Positions 9,201 through 18,232 are shown, numbered from the stretch's first letter. The stretch is 45,029 nt of DNA from Phycisphaerales bacterium (GCA_016795025.1 JAEUIR010000008.1:1-45029); one strand, 5' to 3'. Made by a program: numbers and translations. Notes: generated from the sequence alone by a model not told the origin.

Positions 9201-9663
9201 TCGGTCAATCAATGGGAAACTCCATCTCAAACGAACGAACTCGGATGAATGGACTCCCACGGTTCAACTGGTCTGGTCGTATCGCTATCCGGTGAGCCCG
9301 CCAAGCGATTCGCGCCACTTGATCGCAACGCCGGAGGCGGACACGAACGACGTCGTGGTTTGGAACATGGACTCCGTCACGCTCGAAGCCCGGCTTCGCG
9401 GCCACTCCGCTGACGTCTTTGCCGTTGCGTGGTCGCCCGATGGAAAACGATTGGCCACCGCGGGACGCGATCAAGGCATCCGAATATGGGATACGCAAAC
9501 GTGGCAGGAAGTCGCGATTCTTCGCGGCCACAGCTCCTATGTCTGGTCGCTGGCGTTCAGTCCGGACGGAACGCAGCTAGCGTCTGGATCGGGCGATTAC
9601 ACCGTGCGACTTTGGGACACCCTTTCCGTGCGCGAACGTTTGCGCAACGCGGAAGCGCCCTGA
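6295..9663 (+). CDS. Serine/threonine protein kinase with WD40 repeats (no. 1)
   Basis: 1122 residues from GTG 6295, chosen because its first residues (TPQQYEL) match the start of its paralogue at 13991 and overlap the sigma factor stop. The N-terminal kinase domain has a glycine loop GEGGMG (94-99), lysine K116, catalytic HRDLKPSN with D216, DFG at D249 and YMSPEQ. One membrane helix spans about 407-431. After the planctomycete motif RGWEWRHL comes a beta-propeller of WD40 repeats, clearest near the C-terminus (WSPDGKRLATAGRD, FSPDGTQLASGSGDY). The kinase should face the cytoplasm and the propeller the other side, where it could sense or bind partners. All catalytic residues are present, so it is expected to be active. 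Confidence 0.93.
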   Translation: MTPQQYELVAELFETCRGLSAEQCAAALRERTSDQVVLDRVHDLIKKHQSEFTFSALNDPAERMASALLTEQGLDSPTPTGEMLGDFEILAVLGEGGMGVVYRARQTAPQRIVALKVLRSPLASEAVQRRFRREADVLAQLEHPGIARIYETGSFTRPGAPLSAAQPYLAMEFVEGRPLDSFLEASRPGVRGIIALFAQICAAVAYAHDKSVVHRDLKPSNILVCEPTAIQAGNSRSVDDPHPIARVLDFGVARVLDGTSPFTTMHTREGQIIGTVPYMSPEQIGGSAHEVDARSDVYALGVLLYESFSGRLPYDLRGCSLVEAARIIREEEPSRMNSTAPTGTRISRVDRELETIVMKALEKEPQRRYGTVTELRADLMHYLRDEPIIARPAGTLYQLSKFAKRNKILVGGVVATMLSLALGLVAALVLYGQARLAEDRANSSASKASTREKDAQHLAYRALINAAAAALLIDDASSARAYLSDAPPAFRGWEWRHLHSQTDSSVHQANGEPLMGHPASIAFENGTMRLLFARSDYLCESKFLAWSPDGDWPLDLQPFPQAVRTCVSSNGLFAAALNSDGSLVACESRGWRTYFSRPASLIADKLRLPHIRISSNGRWISYWPPEKDLHASGPIEITDAYTGDLRRLPLECGFEFCVSNRGDVLVWDSEKRGVWLWLNGAPREIFVDAGAGNIQSCAFSPGGDVFATGSFDTEIRLWETDTQHCLGTARGHRDSVTALAFGHSERLFASGSTDRSVRIWDAETLKPLAVLHGHRAVLASGGLAFSADDSQLASLDDAGEIHWWDVAERLDGGVLRRHTNFVYPVAFSADGRLLASAGWDRKVRIWDAHTRGLAFEIDSTMIIDRLIFGPDATMLLGVGANPAGSWVEWWDATKGTRIAATLLENQSRDTSIVMPGVDGREAVIAFDAGDQIASIWNPQSNEIRRERIDPQRFLSPTWPVAMLPEERRIRSINGKLHLKRTNSDEWTPTVQLVWSYRYPVSPPSDSRHLIATPEADTNDVVVWNMDSVTLEARLRGHSADVFAVAWSPDGKRLATAGRDQGIRIWDTQTWQEVAILRGHSSYVWSLAFSPDGTQLASGSGDYTVRLWDTLSVRERLRNAEAP

Positions 9664-9870
9664 TTGCCACCATGTGAACGGCCGCCCTTCCCTTCGTACC
9701 GCACTCTGTTCCCTAACGACGGCAATTCTGGTGCAGTGCGCGCAGTCGTAGCGATTTGAGGAGCAATTCTCATCGTGGACTCATCTTCAGTTGCTATGGT
9801 GGTCGCAATTCCTGAGCAGCCCGATCTGAAACGGGCGCCGGCGAATTGCGGTGTTTACGAGGAGTTTTTC

Positions 9871-10596
9871 ATGCGCAAGCAACCTGTGGTTCTAAGCACG
9901 TGCGGCGTGGTGGTGATCAGCGCAATCGGGCTGATCGCATGGGCGCAAAACGCGCAAGACGGGCCGCTCACGCTCGACAAGCTGCCCGCAGCCGTGAGGG
10001 CTACGGTGCAGAAGGAGACGGCCGGCGGCGAAATCAAGGAAATCGAGGTCGAGACGCACAACGGAAAAACGGTCTATGAGGTTGACTTCATTCGCGACGG
10101 AAAGAAGCATGAAATCACGATCTCAGCGGACGGAACGCTGATGTCCAACTCCGGGGATGACGATGACCCCAAGCCTGAAGAACAGGAACGCCCCGTAAAG
10201 GAGGGCGAAGTGCCGGCCGCCGCCCTCGCAGCGCTGAAGAAGCTCGCCGGCGACGCAAAAATCAGCGAGTTCTCCGAAGAAATCGAGCATGGGGCCAAAT
10301 TCTACGAAGGCTCGTGGAAAACCGGCGGCGGCAACGTGGACGCGCTGGTGTCGGTCACTGGCGATCTCGTCGAATTGGAAGAGGAAATCAAATCCGACCG
10401 ACTTCCCGCCGCTGTGCTTGCGGCCGTGAGCAAACTGGCCGGTGCCGACTGCGCGCTCTTCTGCGAGAAGAAGACGATGATTCTATATGAAGTGAAGTTC
10501 CGGAAAGGCGAGGAGCGCCACGAGATTCTCTACACGCCGGACGCTCGCGAGCAAGAGCATGAGGTGAAGAAGGGGAACTTGGACGACAAAGACTAA
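9871..10596 (+). CDS. Secreted PepSY-like repeat protein
   Basis: 241 residues. ATG 9871 is chosen over the upstream GTG at 9775 because GAGGAG lies 7 bases before it and a clean signal peptide follows (hydrophobic VVVISAIGLIAWA, likely cleavage after AQNA). The mature part consists of three related units of about 60-70 residues. Each starts with a (L)PAAVxAxV-like helix and ends with Y-E-V-x-F/D-I-type strands, resembling PepSY-like domains. An acidic linker (DDDDPKPEEQE) separates the first two. It is probably periplasmic. PepSY-like domains are often linked to protease inhibition or sensor systems, and a two-component pair lies just downstream, but no function is proven. Confidence 0.75.
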   Translation: MRKQPVVLSTCGVVVISAIGLIAWAQNAQDGPLTLDKLPAAVRATVQKETAGGEIKEIEVETHNGKTVYEVDFIRDGKKHEITISADGTLMSNSGDDDDPKPEEQERPVKEGEVPAAALAALKKLAGDAKISEFSEEIEHGAKFYEGSWKTGGGNVDALVSVTGDLVELEEEIKSDRLPAAVLAAVSKLAGADCALFCEKKTMILYEVKFRKGEERHEILYTPDAREQEHEVKKGNLDDKD

Positions 10597-10762
10597 CGAC
10601 GTGCGCGGCCACGCTTCGGGCTTGGGCTGCGAATGCCGTACGGCTGCGGGATGCCGAGCGCAGAGCTTGTTCGAAAGTGTCCGTGGAACCGCTTGATTTT
10701 CGATGCAATCCCTGGACATCGAAATCGGCGCTCCAGGTTGAATTCACGATTAGGAGAATCCA

Positions 10763-11602
10763 ATGCACTCGAATTGCCTCACGGCACGCGCGATGCACCA
10801 TGCGCGAATTTCGGCCCTTTTTCTTGCAATCGGCGCCGCGGCACTGTTGATCGGCGGCTGCCCGTTCACGAGATTCGATTCGGACGAATTCGATGATGCG
10901 AACGAGCCGGGCGATGTGGACGCGGCGAGTACCGCCGCCCTGCCAGACACCGTGCCGGACTTCGCGTCCGCGCGCTTCAGCCGCTCCAGCGTAATTGACA
11001 ATGCGTATTTCCCGTTGCCGCCCGGAAGAGTGCTGACATATCGGTCCGTGAGCGGCGACGAGGAGATCGTGGTCGAAGTGTTGGCAACAACGCGCGATGT
11101 CGCCGGCATCACCTGCCGCGCCGTTCGCGACCGCGTATACAAGGACGGCCGGGTCGTTGAAGATACGTTCGACTGGTACGCGCAGGATGATGGAGGCAAC
11201 GTTTGGTACATGGGCGAAGACGTCACGGACTTTGTCTACGACAACTCAGGCAATCTACTTAGCTCCGAGCATCCGGGGTCATGGGAGACGAACAAGGACG
11301 TTGCCAACATCGGCGTAACCGCGCTGCCCGGTTTCATCATGCCTGCTCATCCAACAACCGGCGATCGATATCACCAGGAGTATTACGTCGGCGAAGCTGA
11401 AGATTACGCCGAGGTAGTTGGCGTCGGCGTTGAGGTGGCGCTCGCGGACGGATCAACGCATACGACCATCAAGACGCATGATCTCTCGACACTGGACAAC
11501 ACGATCGACTCGTTCAAGTATTATGCGGTGGGCGTTGGAGTCGTGTTGGAAGAGGGGCATGACGGCGAACGGGTCGAGCTAATCAGCATCACGGGTTCCT
11601 GA
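10763..11602 (+). CDS. Uncharacterised lipoprotein
   Basis: 279 residues starting at ATG 10763, with AGGAGA 6 bases upstream. A lipoprotein signal is visible with lipobox L-I-G-G-C. The body contains segments IDNAYFPLPPGRVLTYRS, FDWYAQDDGGNVWYMGED and YYAVGVGVVLEE, which I recognise as recurring in a family of secreted bacterial proteins without known function. It is rich in aspartate after the lipid anchor. It lies between the PepSY-like protein and the response regulator, in the same direction, so it may be a surface component of that signalling group; this is inference from position only. Confidence 0.8.
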   Translation: MHSNCLTARAMHHARISALFLAIGAAALLIGGCPFTRFDSDEFDDANEPGDVDAASTAALPDTVPDFASARFSRSSVIDNAYFPLPPGRVLTYRSVSGDEEIVVEVLATTRDVAGITCRAVRDRVYKDGRVVEDTFDWYAQDDGGNVWYMGEDVTDFVYDNSGNLLSSEHPGSWETNKDVANIGVTALPGFIMPAHPTTGDRYHQEYYVGEAEDYAEVVGVGVEVALADGSTHTTIKTHDLSTLDNTIDSFKYYAVGVGVVLEEGHDGERVELISITGS

Positions 11603-11717
11603 AGCCGGACCGGCGTCGCGATTCGAGAAATCAGTGGGCCGCCCGGCCTACGATAAGATGGATCTCGCGAACTGTTTCGCGCCGGCCTACGCCTCGGGTC
11701 ATTCGCACGGAACTGCG

Positions 11718-12383
11718 ATGCGCATTCTCGTCGTCGAAGATTACGCTCCGGTGCGAGACGCGGTCGCGGGAGCGCTGCGCGAGGCGGATTTTGCCGTCGA
11801 TACCGCTTCTGACGGCGAAGTGGGGCTTTGGAGCGCGCAATCCGGACCGTATGACGTGATCGTGCTTGACATCGCGCTGCCAAAGCTCGACGGACTACAC
11901 GTTCTTCAATCGCTTCGACGGCATGGCGATCGTACGCCTGTTCTGCTTTTGACCGCGCGTGACACCGTGGCTGACCGTGTGACCGGACTGGACACTGGCG
12001 CGGACGATTACCTGGTGAAGCCCTTCTCGCTTCAGGAGCTTCTGGCTCGTGTGCGGGCACTGGTGCGGCGAAACTACGACGGCGCCGACCCGGCCATACG
12101 AATTCAGGATCTGGAGGTGAACACCACCAGTCGCACCGTGCACCGCGGAGGTAGGCGAATCGATCTGACCGCTCGCGAATATGCGCTGCTGGAGTATCTC
12201 GCCCATCGCGCCGGCCAAATCGTCACCCGCACCGACATCTGGGAGCACGTTTACGACTTTCGCTCGACTGTGGAGAGCAACGTCGTCGACGTGTACATCG
12301 GATATCTGCGCCGAAAAATCGAAATAGCCGGTCTGCCTCGCTTGATTCAGACGCGGCGCGGCCAAGGCTACGTGCTCGAATAG
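11718..12383 (+). CDS. OmpR/PhoB-family response regulator
   Basis: 221 residues from ATG 11718 (MRILVVEDYAPVRD), which is where the receiver fold normally begins; a longer frame from 11634 adds nothing recognisable. The receiver domain has acidic E7/D8, phosphoacceptor D51 in VLDIALPKLDG, and K101 in YLVKPF. The C-terminal winged helix (REYALLEYLAHRAGQIVTR... and RRGQGYVLE) is the OmpR DNA-binding type. The histidine kinase gene follows after 7 bases, so the two form a standard operon. Target genes are unknown; the adjacent lipoprotein and PepSY-like gene are obvious candidates. Confidence 0.95.
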   Translation: MRILVVEDYAPVRDAVAGALREADFAVDTASDGEVGLWSAQSGPYDVIVLDIALPKLDGLHVLQSLRRHGDRTPVLLLTARDTVADRVTGLDTGADDYLVKPFSLQELLARVRALVRRNYDGADPAIRIQDLEVNTTSRTVHRGGRRIDLTAREYALLEYLAHRAGQIVTRTDIWEHVYDFRSTVESNVVDVYIGYLRRKIEIAGLPRLIQTRRGQGYVLE

Positions 12384-12390
12384 GCATCGC

Positions 12391-13860
12391 ATGCAATCGC
12401 TCCGCGCACAACTTCTTTTCGGCGCAGCGCTCGGTTCGGCTGCCGTGCTATTGGCGTCCGGCGCCATCATCTATACGCTGGTGGCGCGTTCGCTCTGGAG
12501 CGAATTCGATCGCGCGCTCGCCGCTAAAGCTCGCACACTCGCCACGATGGTCGAATTCGACGAGGCAGGGCTCGAATCCGATCTTGTGGACGCGCCTCCG
12601 CCGGAGTTCGCCGATGTAGAAAACGCGGAGTACTATCAGATCTGGGCGGCCGACGAAAGTGTGTTCGTCCGCTCCCCTTCCTTGCGATCATCGAATCTCG
12701 ATTTCGCGCCGATCCAGCGGGAATCGCCCGAAATCAGCGAAACCCATTTGCCTGACGGCCGTCCCGGGCGCATCGCGCGGGTTGTGGCGACGCCGCGCCA
12801 CGAACCACCTTATCGCGCGGCAGCGCTCGCAGCGCCCGTGGCTGTGGCGGTTGCGCGCGATTCGAGCAGCCTGAATTCCACTCTCGCGCGTGTGCGCGTT
12901 CTGATGTTCGCGGTTGGTTTGTTCGCGGTTGCAATTTCGAGCTTGATGCTCGCCTGGCTCGTGCAGCGAAGCCTGCGCCCGGTTTCGCGGCTTAGCCGGG
13001 AAATCTCGGAGATCGGCGATCACGAGTTGTCTCGGCGCGTGTCGCGCGATGGGGTCGTACGCGAGTTGTCGAGCGTCGTCGATCGGCTGAATGCACTGCT
13101 CGCGCGCCTCGAATGCGCATTTCGTCGCGAACAGCGTTTCACCGGCGATGTCGCACATGAACTTCGCACCCCCCTGGCCGGACTGCGCGCTAAAATCGAA
13201 CTTGCTCTATCGCGCGAACGCACAACGCAATTTTACAATGCCATCATGCGCGATTGCCTGGGGACGACGCTTCAGATGCAGGGAATCGTCGAGAATCTAC
13301 TGCATCTGGCTCGCGCGGATGCGGGGCAACTGATTCTTCACCGCGAAAGGGTCATGCTGCCCGCACTGCTGCGCGAGGGCTGGATAATGCTCGAACCCCG
13401 CGCTGTCGCGAACGGGCTGAACGTTGAGTGGCTAATTACTCCGCCTGGTCTCGTCCAATCCGACGCGGATGCGCTCCGGGTGATCGTGCGAAATCTCCTC
13501 GACAACGCGGTGACCTACACAACGCCCTCCGGCCGGGTGTGCGTTTCGGTGGCGCCATACGAGCAAACGATTCGCCTGATCATCAGGAACACCAGCGAGC
13601 TTCCTCCCGAAGATGCGGCGCACGCGCTCGAGCGTTTTTGGCGCGCCGACCAGTCGCGGCAGACGGGCAACGATGTTCGCTGTGGCCTGGGGCTGCCGCT
13701 CTGCAAAGCGCTGATGGAGCGGCTGGATGGAACGCTCGCGGTAGCTGTGAATAATGGGATATTTGAGGTGGCTGTCACACTCCCTGCCGCCCGGATTGAT
13801 GTCGATTCGCCGGCGCATCGCGGTAACAACTCGCCGGCACTGGCTGGCGAAACGTCATAG
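12391..13860 (+). CDS. Membrane sensor histidine kinase
   Basis: 489 residues. Two membrane helices (~8-32 and ~169-191) enclose a ~135-residue sensor region outside the membrane. A HAMP linker, a dimerisation domain with phosphorylated H256 (FTGDVAHELRTPL), and an ATPase domain with N-box (NLLDNAVTY) and G-box (GLGLPLC) follow. The usual G1 box (D-x-G-x-G) is replaced by N-T-S-E-L-P, so ATP binding may be altered. It is the cognate kinase of the response regulator 7 bases upstream. The signal is unknown; nothing in the sensor region suggests a ligand. Confidence 0.93.
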   Translation: MQSLRAQLLFGAALGSAAVLLASGAIIYTLVARSLWSEFDRALAAKARTLATMVEFDEAGLESDLVDAPPPEFADVENAEYYQIWAADESVFVRSPSLRSSNLDFAPIQRESPEISETHLPDGRPGRIARVVATPRHEPPYRAAALAAPVAVAVARDSSSLNSTLARVRVLMFAVGLFAVAISSLMLAWLVQRSLRPVSRLSREISEIGDHELSRRVSRDGVVRELSSVVDRLNALLARLECAFRREQRFTGDVAHELRTPLAGLRAKIELALSRERTTQFYNAIMRDCLGTTLQMQGIVENLLHLARADAGQLILHRERVMLPALLREGWIMLEPRAVANGLNVEWLITPPGLVQSDADALRVIVRNLLDNAVTYTTPSGRVCVSVAPYEQTIRLIIRNTSELPPEDAAHALERFWRADQSRQTGNDVRCGLGLPLCKALMERLDGTLAVAVNNGIFEVAVTLPAARIDVDSPAHRGNNSPALAGETS

Positions 13861-13890
13861 CCGCTGACGCGACCGTGTCACGCCGATTGG

Positions 13891-13912
13891 GGCGGCGCGC
13901 AATTTCGCCGCC
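13891..13912 (+). terminator. Possible terminator hairpin after the histidine kinase
   Basis: GGCGGCG (13891-13897) and CGCCGCC (13906-13912) form a perfect 7-bp stem with an 8-base loop, 30 bases after the histidine kinase stop and before the second kinase-WD40 gene. There is no U-run after it, so a Rho-independent terminator is only a possibility. Confidence 0.3.
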
Positions 13913-13990
13913 AAACCGTTATTCTCTCAACGTCATTCGAGCGATTCGCCGCCCAGCGCGCGGCGGCACGGCTTCGAAACGGCATGGCAG

Positions 13991-16900
13991 ATGACGCCCA
14001 CTCAATATGAACGCCTGATGAACATGTTCGCCGCCGCATCGGCTCTGAGCGGCGCGGAGCGCGAGCGATTCTTGCTGGATCAGTGCGGCAAGGATGCGCA
14101 CATTTATCCAAAGTTGATCGGCTTGCTCCGCGCCGACGACGAGCCGGAGGCCGATTTCGATGCCGACATTGGACAATCGATTCGCGCTGTCGCGGCGGAT
14201 TTCGCCGCATCAAACCAGTCTGAAAAAGCGGCGCGATCGTCGCTGAGCGGCGCGCGCCTGGGCAAGTATGAGTTGCTCGATTTGATCGGCGAAGGCGGCA
14301 TGGGCGCTGTCTATCGTGCGCGGCAGGACCATCCGCGCCGCATCGTCGCGGTGAAGATCATTCGCAGCGCGCTTTCGTCGCCTGAGCTTGTCCGGCGTTT
14401 CGAACGCGAGGCTGAAACGCTCGGCCGTCTCCATCACCCGGGCATCGCGCACGTATACGAGGCCGGATTCGCGCCGTTGGAGCAACCGAACCCCGGCGAG
14501 CGCGAATGCAATTCAAACGCGCCCTCGCATCGCCCGGCGTCCGCCGACACGACGCTCGATATTCGCACCCCGCTGTCGTCCGCGCCGCGCCAGGCGCTGG
14601 CCGCGCTGCCGCAGCCTTATATCGCGATGGAATACGTCTCCGGCGAACCGCTCAATCGCGTCATTCACGGTGGACACTGGACGATGCGCCAGCGGCTCGC
14701 CTTTGTGGCGCGCGTCTGCGACGCCGTGCATCATGCGCATGCCGCTGGCGTAATACATCGCGACCTGAAGCCCGGCAACATCCTCGTGGTCGAGTCGGTC
14801 GATCGCAACGCCACCGATGAGGGCGAGCAAGTCGAGCCGCGCGGTCCGAGCAAATCGAACACGATCGCCGGCTCGCTTGAACCAAAGATTCTCGACTTCG
14901 GAATTGCCCGCATGATCGGCGCGAACGATTCACCGGCGACGCTGCAAACCGAGATCGGCCAGCTTGTCGGAACAATTCCCTACATGAGCCCCGAGCAGAT
15001 TGCCGGCGATTCACGGCAACTCGACATTCGCACGGATGTTTATTCGCTCGGCGTGATTTTGTTTGAGCTGCTCACTGGTCGGCTGCCTTACGACATTCGG
15101 AATTGCTCGGTCCCTGAAGCGGCCCGCATCATCCGCGAAGAGGAACCTTTGCGCCTGAGCCGCACCAATTCGCGCTGGCGCAGCCATGACTTCGACCGCG
15201 ACGTCGAAACGATCGTTTTGAAATCGCTCGAAAAGGATCGGTCTCGGCGCTACGCGAGCGCTGCCGAACTGGCCGCGGACATTCGTCGTTTTCTCCGCGA
15301 CGAACCGATCGTCGCCCGGCCGGCCGGCAGCTTCTATCAGATGCGCAAATTCGCGAAGCGGCACCGCGCACTCGTCATCGGGACAACCGCCACCATGTTC
15401 ACATTGCTTGCGGGCCTGGTGGCGTCGCTGATTCTCTTTCGCAATGCGGTAATCGCACAACGGGCGGCCGACGAAAATTCTCGCGTCGCTCAGCGGAGCG
15501 AAAACGAGGCCCAACGACTGGCATATCGTTCGAGCATCGCGGCTGCCACATCCGGGCTGCTGAACGACGACATTGTGATGGCTCAGACCAACCTGGAACG
15601 CGCCCCCCTCGCACTGCGCGGCTGGGAGTGGCGTCACTTCGTCAATCGAACACAGTCTCCTAATCACGCGAATTTCGTCACCAACCTGGTGGGCTATTTC
15701 AGCGGCCTGGTTTTCGTCGAGGAGCGCGCGGAGCTTTGGTGCCTGCTTGGTTTCGTGCCGCGCCCCAATGTCATTGAGCGATTTGACGCCGGCGGCGCGT
15801 TAATCGGTTCCTTCGGCATTTCCGATTCGATGCTGGCGACCTTCAGCGCGAACGGCCGTTACTACGCCACCGTCTCGCCAGCGCGGATCATCCGCATCTT
15901 CGAAACGCGAACGAATGCTTGCGTCTGTTCGTTCACCGCCAAGGAGGGAGTCGCGCTGACGCGCGGCTACCTAACGGTCTCCGATAACGCCAAATGGCTC
16001 GCGTATCAGCACGGCGAGTGCGACATCGGAATCGGCGCGGCGGTGACCCGCGTAAATACTGATACCCGCGCGGCCGAAACGTGCGAGATGGAATTTGGCA
16101 CTGACATCTATGTAAATCCCCGGGGCGACGTGCTTGTGCGAGATCGCAACGTGCGCGATCTGATATTTTGGCCGGCGCAGGAAAACACAAAAATCCGCGT
16201 TGTGGTTGGCGAGGGCAACATTCGAGCCGCCTCGTTCTCGCCAAGCGGAACGATGTTTTCGGCCGGTGGTTTCGGCAATACGTTCGGACTCTGGGACACG
16301 CGCACGCTGACGTGCATCGCCACCGGGCGCGGCCACCGCGATTCGATCGAGCGCATCGCGTTTAGTGGCGACGGGCGATTTGTGGCGACCGCGTCGCGTG
16401 ATCGCACAGTACGCGTCTGGGACGTGCCGACGCTTGCGCCGCGCGGCGTTCTGAACGGGCATCGCGCGTCCGTTCAGAACGTCGCGTTCACAAACGATGG
16501 CGAACGCATTGCCTCGCTCGACTTGAACGGCGAACTGCATTTCTGGAATCGGGCGCGCGACACGGATACCGGCGTGCTGCGCGGACATCAGAGTTACGTC
16601 TACGCCATCGCTTTCTCAAGAGACGGCAAATTGCTCGCCAGCGCCGGGTGGGACAAGACCATTCGCATCTGGAACCCGCAGTCGCAGCGGCAGATCGCGG
16701 AGCTGCGAACGGAAATGACGATTGTGGAGCGACTTGCTTTCGGTCGAACTCCACGCACGTTAGTCGCACACGGCTTTTCTTCGCCGGGATTCCCCTCCAC
16801 GGAGTGCTGGAATGCGGAGCAAGGCGTATTGCGCGGTCGAATCGCGGCGCGTGAGTGTCCGCCGCTGCTGACTTGCGACGATCGCGAAATCCTGGTGCAT

Positions 16901-17494
16901 TTGGATCTCCAAACCATGAACGCCGACCTTTGGTCGCCTGAGTCCGGCACGATTCGCACCGCTCAGATCGACCCTGGGGAGTTTCTCCTCACCCGCGGCT
17001 GGGAAACACCGAGAGACGCCGACACACGGACCATCTTCCGGGACGAAGCCGGCGTATTCATTCTTTCCGGCGACCGGAGAGAATGGCAGCCGCTGCCGGC
17101 AACACTTTACGGAGGCATGTATCGCGTTTCTCCGCGAGCGCTGCGGCGCGAACTCATCGCAGCGGCGGATGCGGCAACGAATCAGGTGTTTGTGATCGAC
17201 TTCCCCACACGCAACATCGTCGCCCAACTGCGCGGACATACAGATGAGATTTTCGCGTTGGCGTGGTCGCCGGATGGCACGCGGCTCGCCACGGCCGGCC
17301 GCGACCAGATGATCCGCATCTGGGACACCCAGACATGGGACGAAGTGGCACAACTTTACGGCCACACCTCATATGTCTGGTCGCTCGAATTCAGCCCGGA
17401 CGGTTCGCAGCTCGCGTCAGCTTCGGGTGATTACACAGTGCGAGTATGGGACACGGCTTCTGCGCCGGACGAATACTTGCCATCCCCGCCCTGA
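13991..17494 (+). CDS. Serine/threonine protein kinase with WD40 repeats (no. 2)
   Basis: 1167 residues, a diverged paralogue of the kinase at 6295 with the same architecture. Kinase motifs: GEGGMG (100-105), K122, HRDLKPGN with D258, DFG at D302, YMSPEQ. An insert of about 50 residues rich in Pro, Ser and Ala lies between the N-lobe strands (near FAPLEQPN). The membrane helix is at ~461-483, followed by RGWEWRH and a WD40 propeller whose last repeats (WSPDGTRLATAGRD, FSPDGSQLASASGDY) are nearly identical to those of the paralogue. Unlike its partner it has no sigma factor gene in front and its start has only a weak ribosome site. It is probably active, with an unknown ligand. Confidence 0.93.
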   Translation: MTPTQYERLMNMFAAASALSGAERERFLLDQCGKDAHIYPKLIGLLRADDEPEADFDADIGQSIRAVAADFAASNQSEKAARSSLSGARLGKYELLDLIGEGGMGAVYRARQDHPRRIVAVKIIRSALSSPELVRRFEREAETLGRLHHPGIAHVYEAGFAPLEQPNPGERECNSNAPSHRPASADTTLDIRTPLSSAPRQALAALPQPYIAMEYVSGEPLNRVIHGGHWTMRQRLAFVARVCDAVHHAHAAGVIHRDLKPGNILVVESVDRNATDEGEQVEPRGPSKSNTIAGSLEPKILDFGIARMIGANDSPATLQTEIGQLVGTIPYMSPEQIAGDSRQLDIRTDVYSLGVILFELLTGRLPYDIRNCSVPEAARIIREEEPLRLSRTNSRWRSHDFDRDVETIVLKSLEKDRSRRYASAAELAADIRRFLRDEPIVARPAGSFYQMRKFAKRHRALVIGTTATMFTLLAGLVASLILFRNAVIAQRAADENSRVAQRSENEAQRLAYRSSIAAATSGLLNDDIVMAQTNLERAPLALRGWEWRHFVNRTQSPNHANFVTNLVGYFSGLVFVEERAELWCLLGFVPRPNVIERFDAGGALIGSFGISDSMLATFSANGRYYATVSPARIIRIFETRTNACVCSFTAKEGVALTRGYLTVSDNAKWLAYQHGECDIGIGAAVTRVNTDTRAAETCEMEFGTDIYVNPRGDVLVRDRNVRDLIFWPAQENTKIRVVVGEGNIRAASFSPSGTMFSAGGFGNTFGLWDTRTLTCIATGRGHRDSIERIAFSGDGRFVATASRDRTVRVWDVPTLAPRGVLNGHRASVQNVAFTNDGERIASLDLNGELHFWNRARDTDTGVLRGHQSYVYAIAFSRDGKLLASAGWDKTIRIWNPQSQRQIAELRTEMTIVERLAFGRTPRTLVAHGFSSPGFPSTECWNAEQGVLRGRIAARECPPLLTCDDREILVHLDLQTMNADLWSPESGTIRTAQIDPGEFLLTRGWETPRDADTRTIFRDEAGVFILSGDRREWQPLPATLYGGMYRVSPRALRRELIAAADAATNQVFVIDFPTRNIVAQLRGHTDEIFALAWSPDGTRLATAGRDQMIRIWDTQTWDEVAQLYGHTSYVWSLEFSPDGSQLASASGDYTVRVWDTASAPDEYLPSPP

Positions 17495-17579
17495 TCCGGT
17501 CGATTTTGCCCAGCGGCGTAAATCGGCTAGATTGCAACGCATTCGTTTCGCTGAGTAGTTGTTTTCCAGGAGAACCCGT

Positions 17580-18218
17580 ATGGCCAAACGCAGTTGGATG
17601 CGCCCCATCGGCGCGTGGGCGATCGGCTTGATGCTGATCGTCGCGCCGGCGGCCGCGCAGGAAAAGACCAAAGACTCGCCGAAGGATGAAAAACCTTCAG
17701 GGGAGACGGCGAAGTCCGATGCTCCCAAAACCGACGCGCCGTCGGCTGAAATCGAAAAGGCCGCGCCGGATTTTGAGCTGAAGGGCACCGACGGCAAGAC
17801 TTACAAGTTAAGTGAACTCAAAGAGAAGACCGTTATTCTCGAGTGGATCAGCAAGGATTGTCCGACGTGCAAGCAGCAGAAGTCGCAGATGAAGGATACC
17901 GCCGAGGCGCTTGCGAAAAAGGGTGCGGTGTGGCTCGCAATCGACAGCACGGGCAATCGCAAGCCTGAGGACAACGTCGCTTACGTGAAAGACAACAAGC
18001 TGCCGTACCAGATTCTGGACGACAGCGCCGGCGTGGTGGGTCGCGCTTATGGCGCGAAACGCACACCGACCATGTATGTCATTCACAAAGGCAAGCTGGT
18101 TTACAAAGGCGCGCTCATCCCCCAGAAGGGCGATGAGCGTAATTATGTGACAGAAGTCGTCGAAGCCGTCTCAGCCGGAAAGGAGCCGCCGGTCAAGCAA
18201 ACCGACGCGTATGGCTGA
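17580..18218 (+). CDS. Exported thioredoxin-like (redoxin/AhpC-TSA type) protein
   Basis: 212 residues from ATG 17580, with AGGAGA 8 bases upstream. The signal peptide ends near APAAAQ. A Lys/Asp/Ser-rich linker of about 40 residues precedes a thioredoxin fold starting at APDFELKGTDGK. The active-site pair is C-P-T-C in SKDCPTCKQQ, and the cis-proline segment is RTPTMYVI. It would act in the periplasm as a thiol oxidoreductase. It could be a thiol peroxidase-like redoxin or a reductase for another enzyme; the CxxC favours the latter. Encoded alone, convergent with the GntR regulator. Confidence 0.85.
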   Translation: MAKRSWMRPIGAWAIGLMLIVAPAAAQEKTKDSPKDEKPSGETAKSDAPKTDAPSAEIEKAAPDFELKGTDGKTYKLSELKEKTVILEWISKDCPTCKQQKSQMKDTAEALAKKGAVWLAIDSTGNRKPEDNVAYVKDNKLPYQILDDSAGVVGRAYGAKRTPTMYVIHKGKLVYKGALIPQKGDERNYVTEVVEAVSAGKEPPVKQTDAYG

Positions 18219-18232
18219 ACGGTGAAATACAA

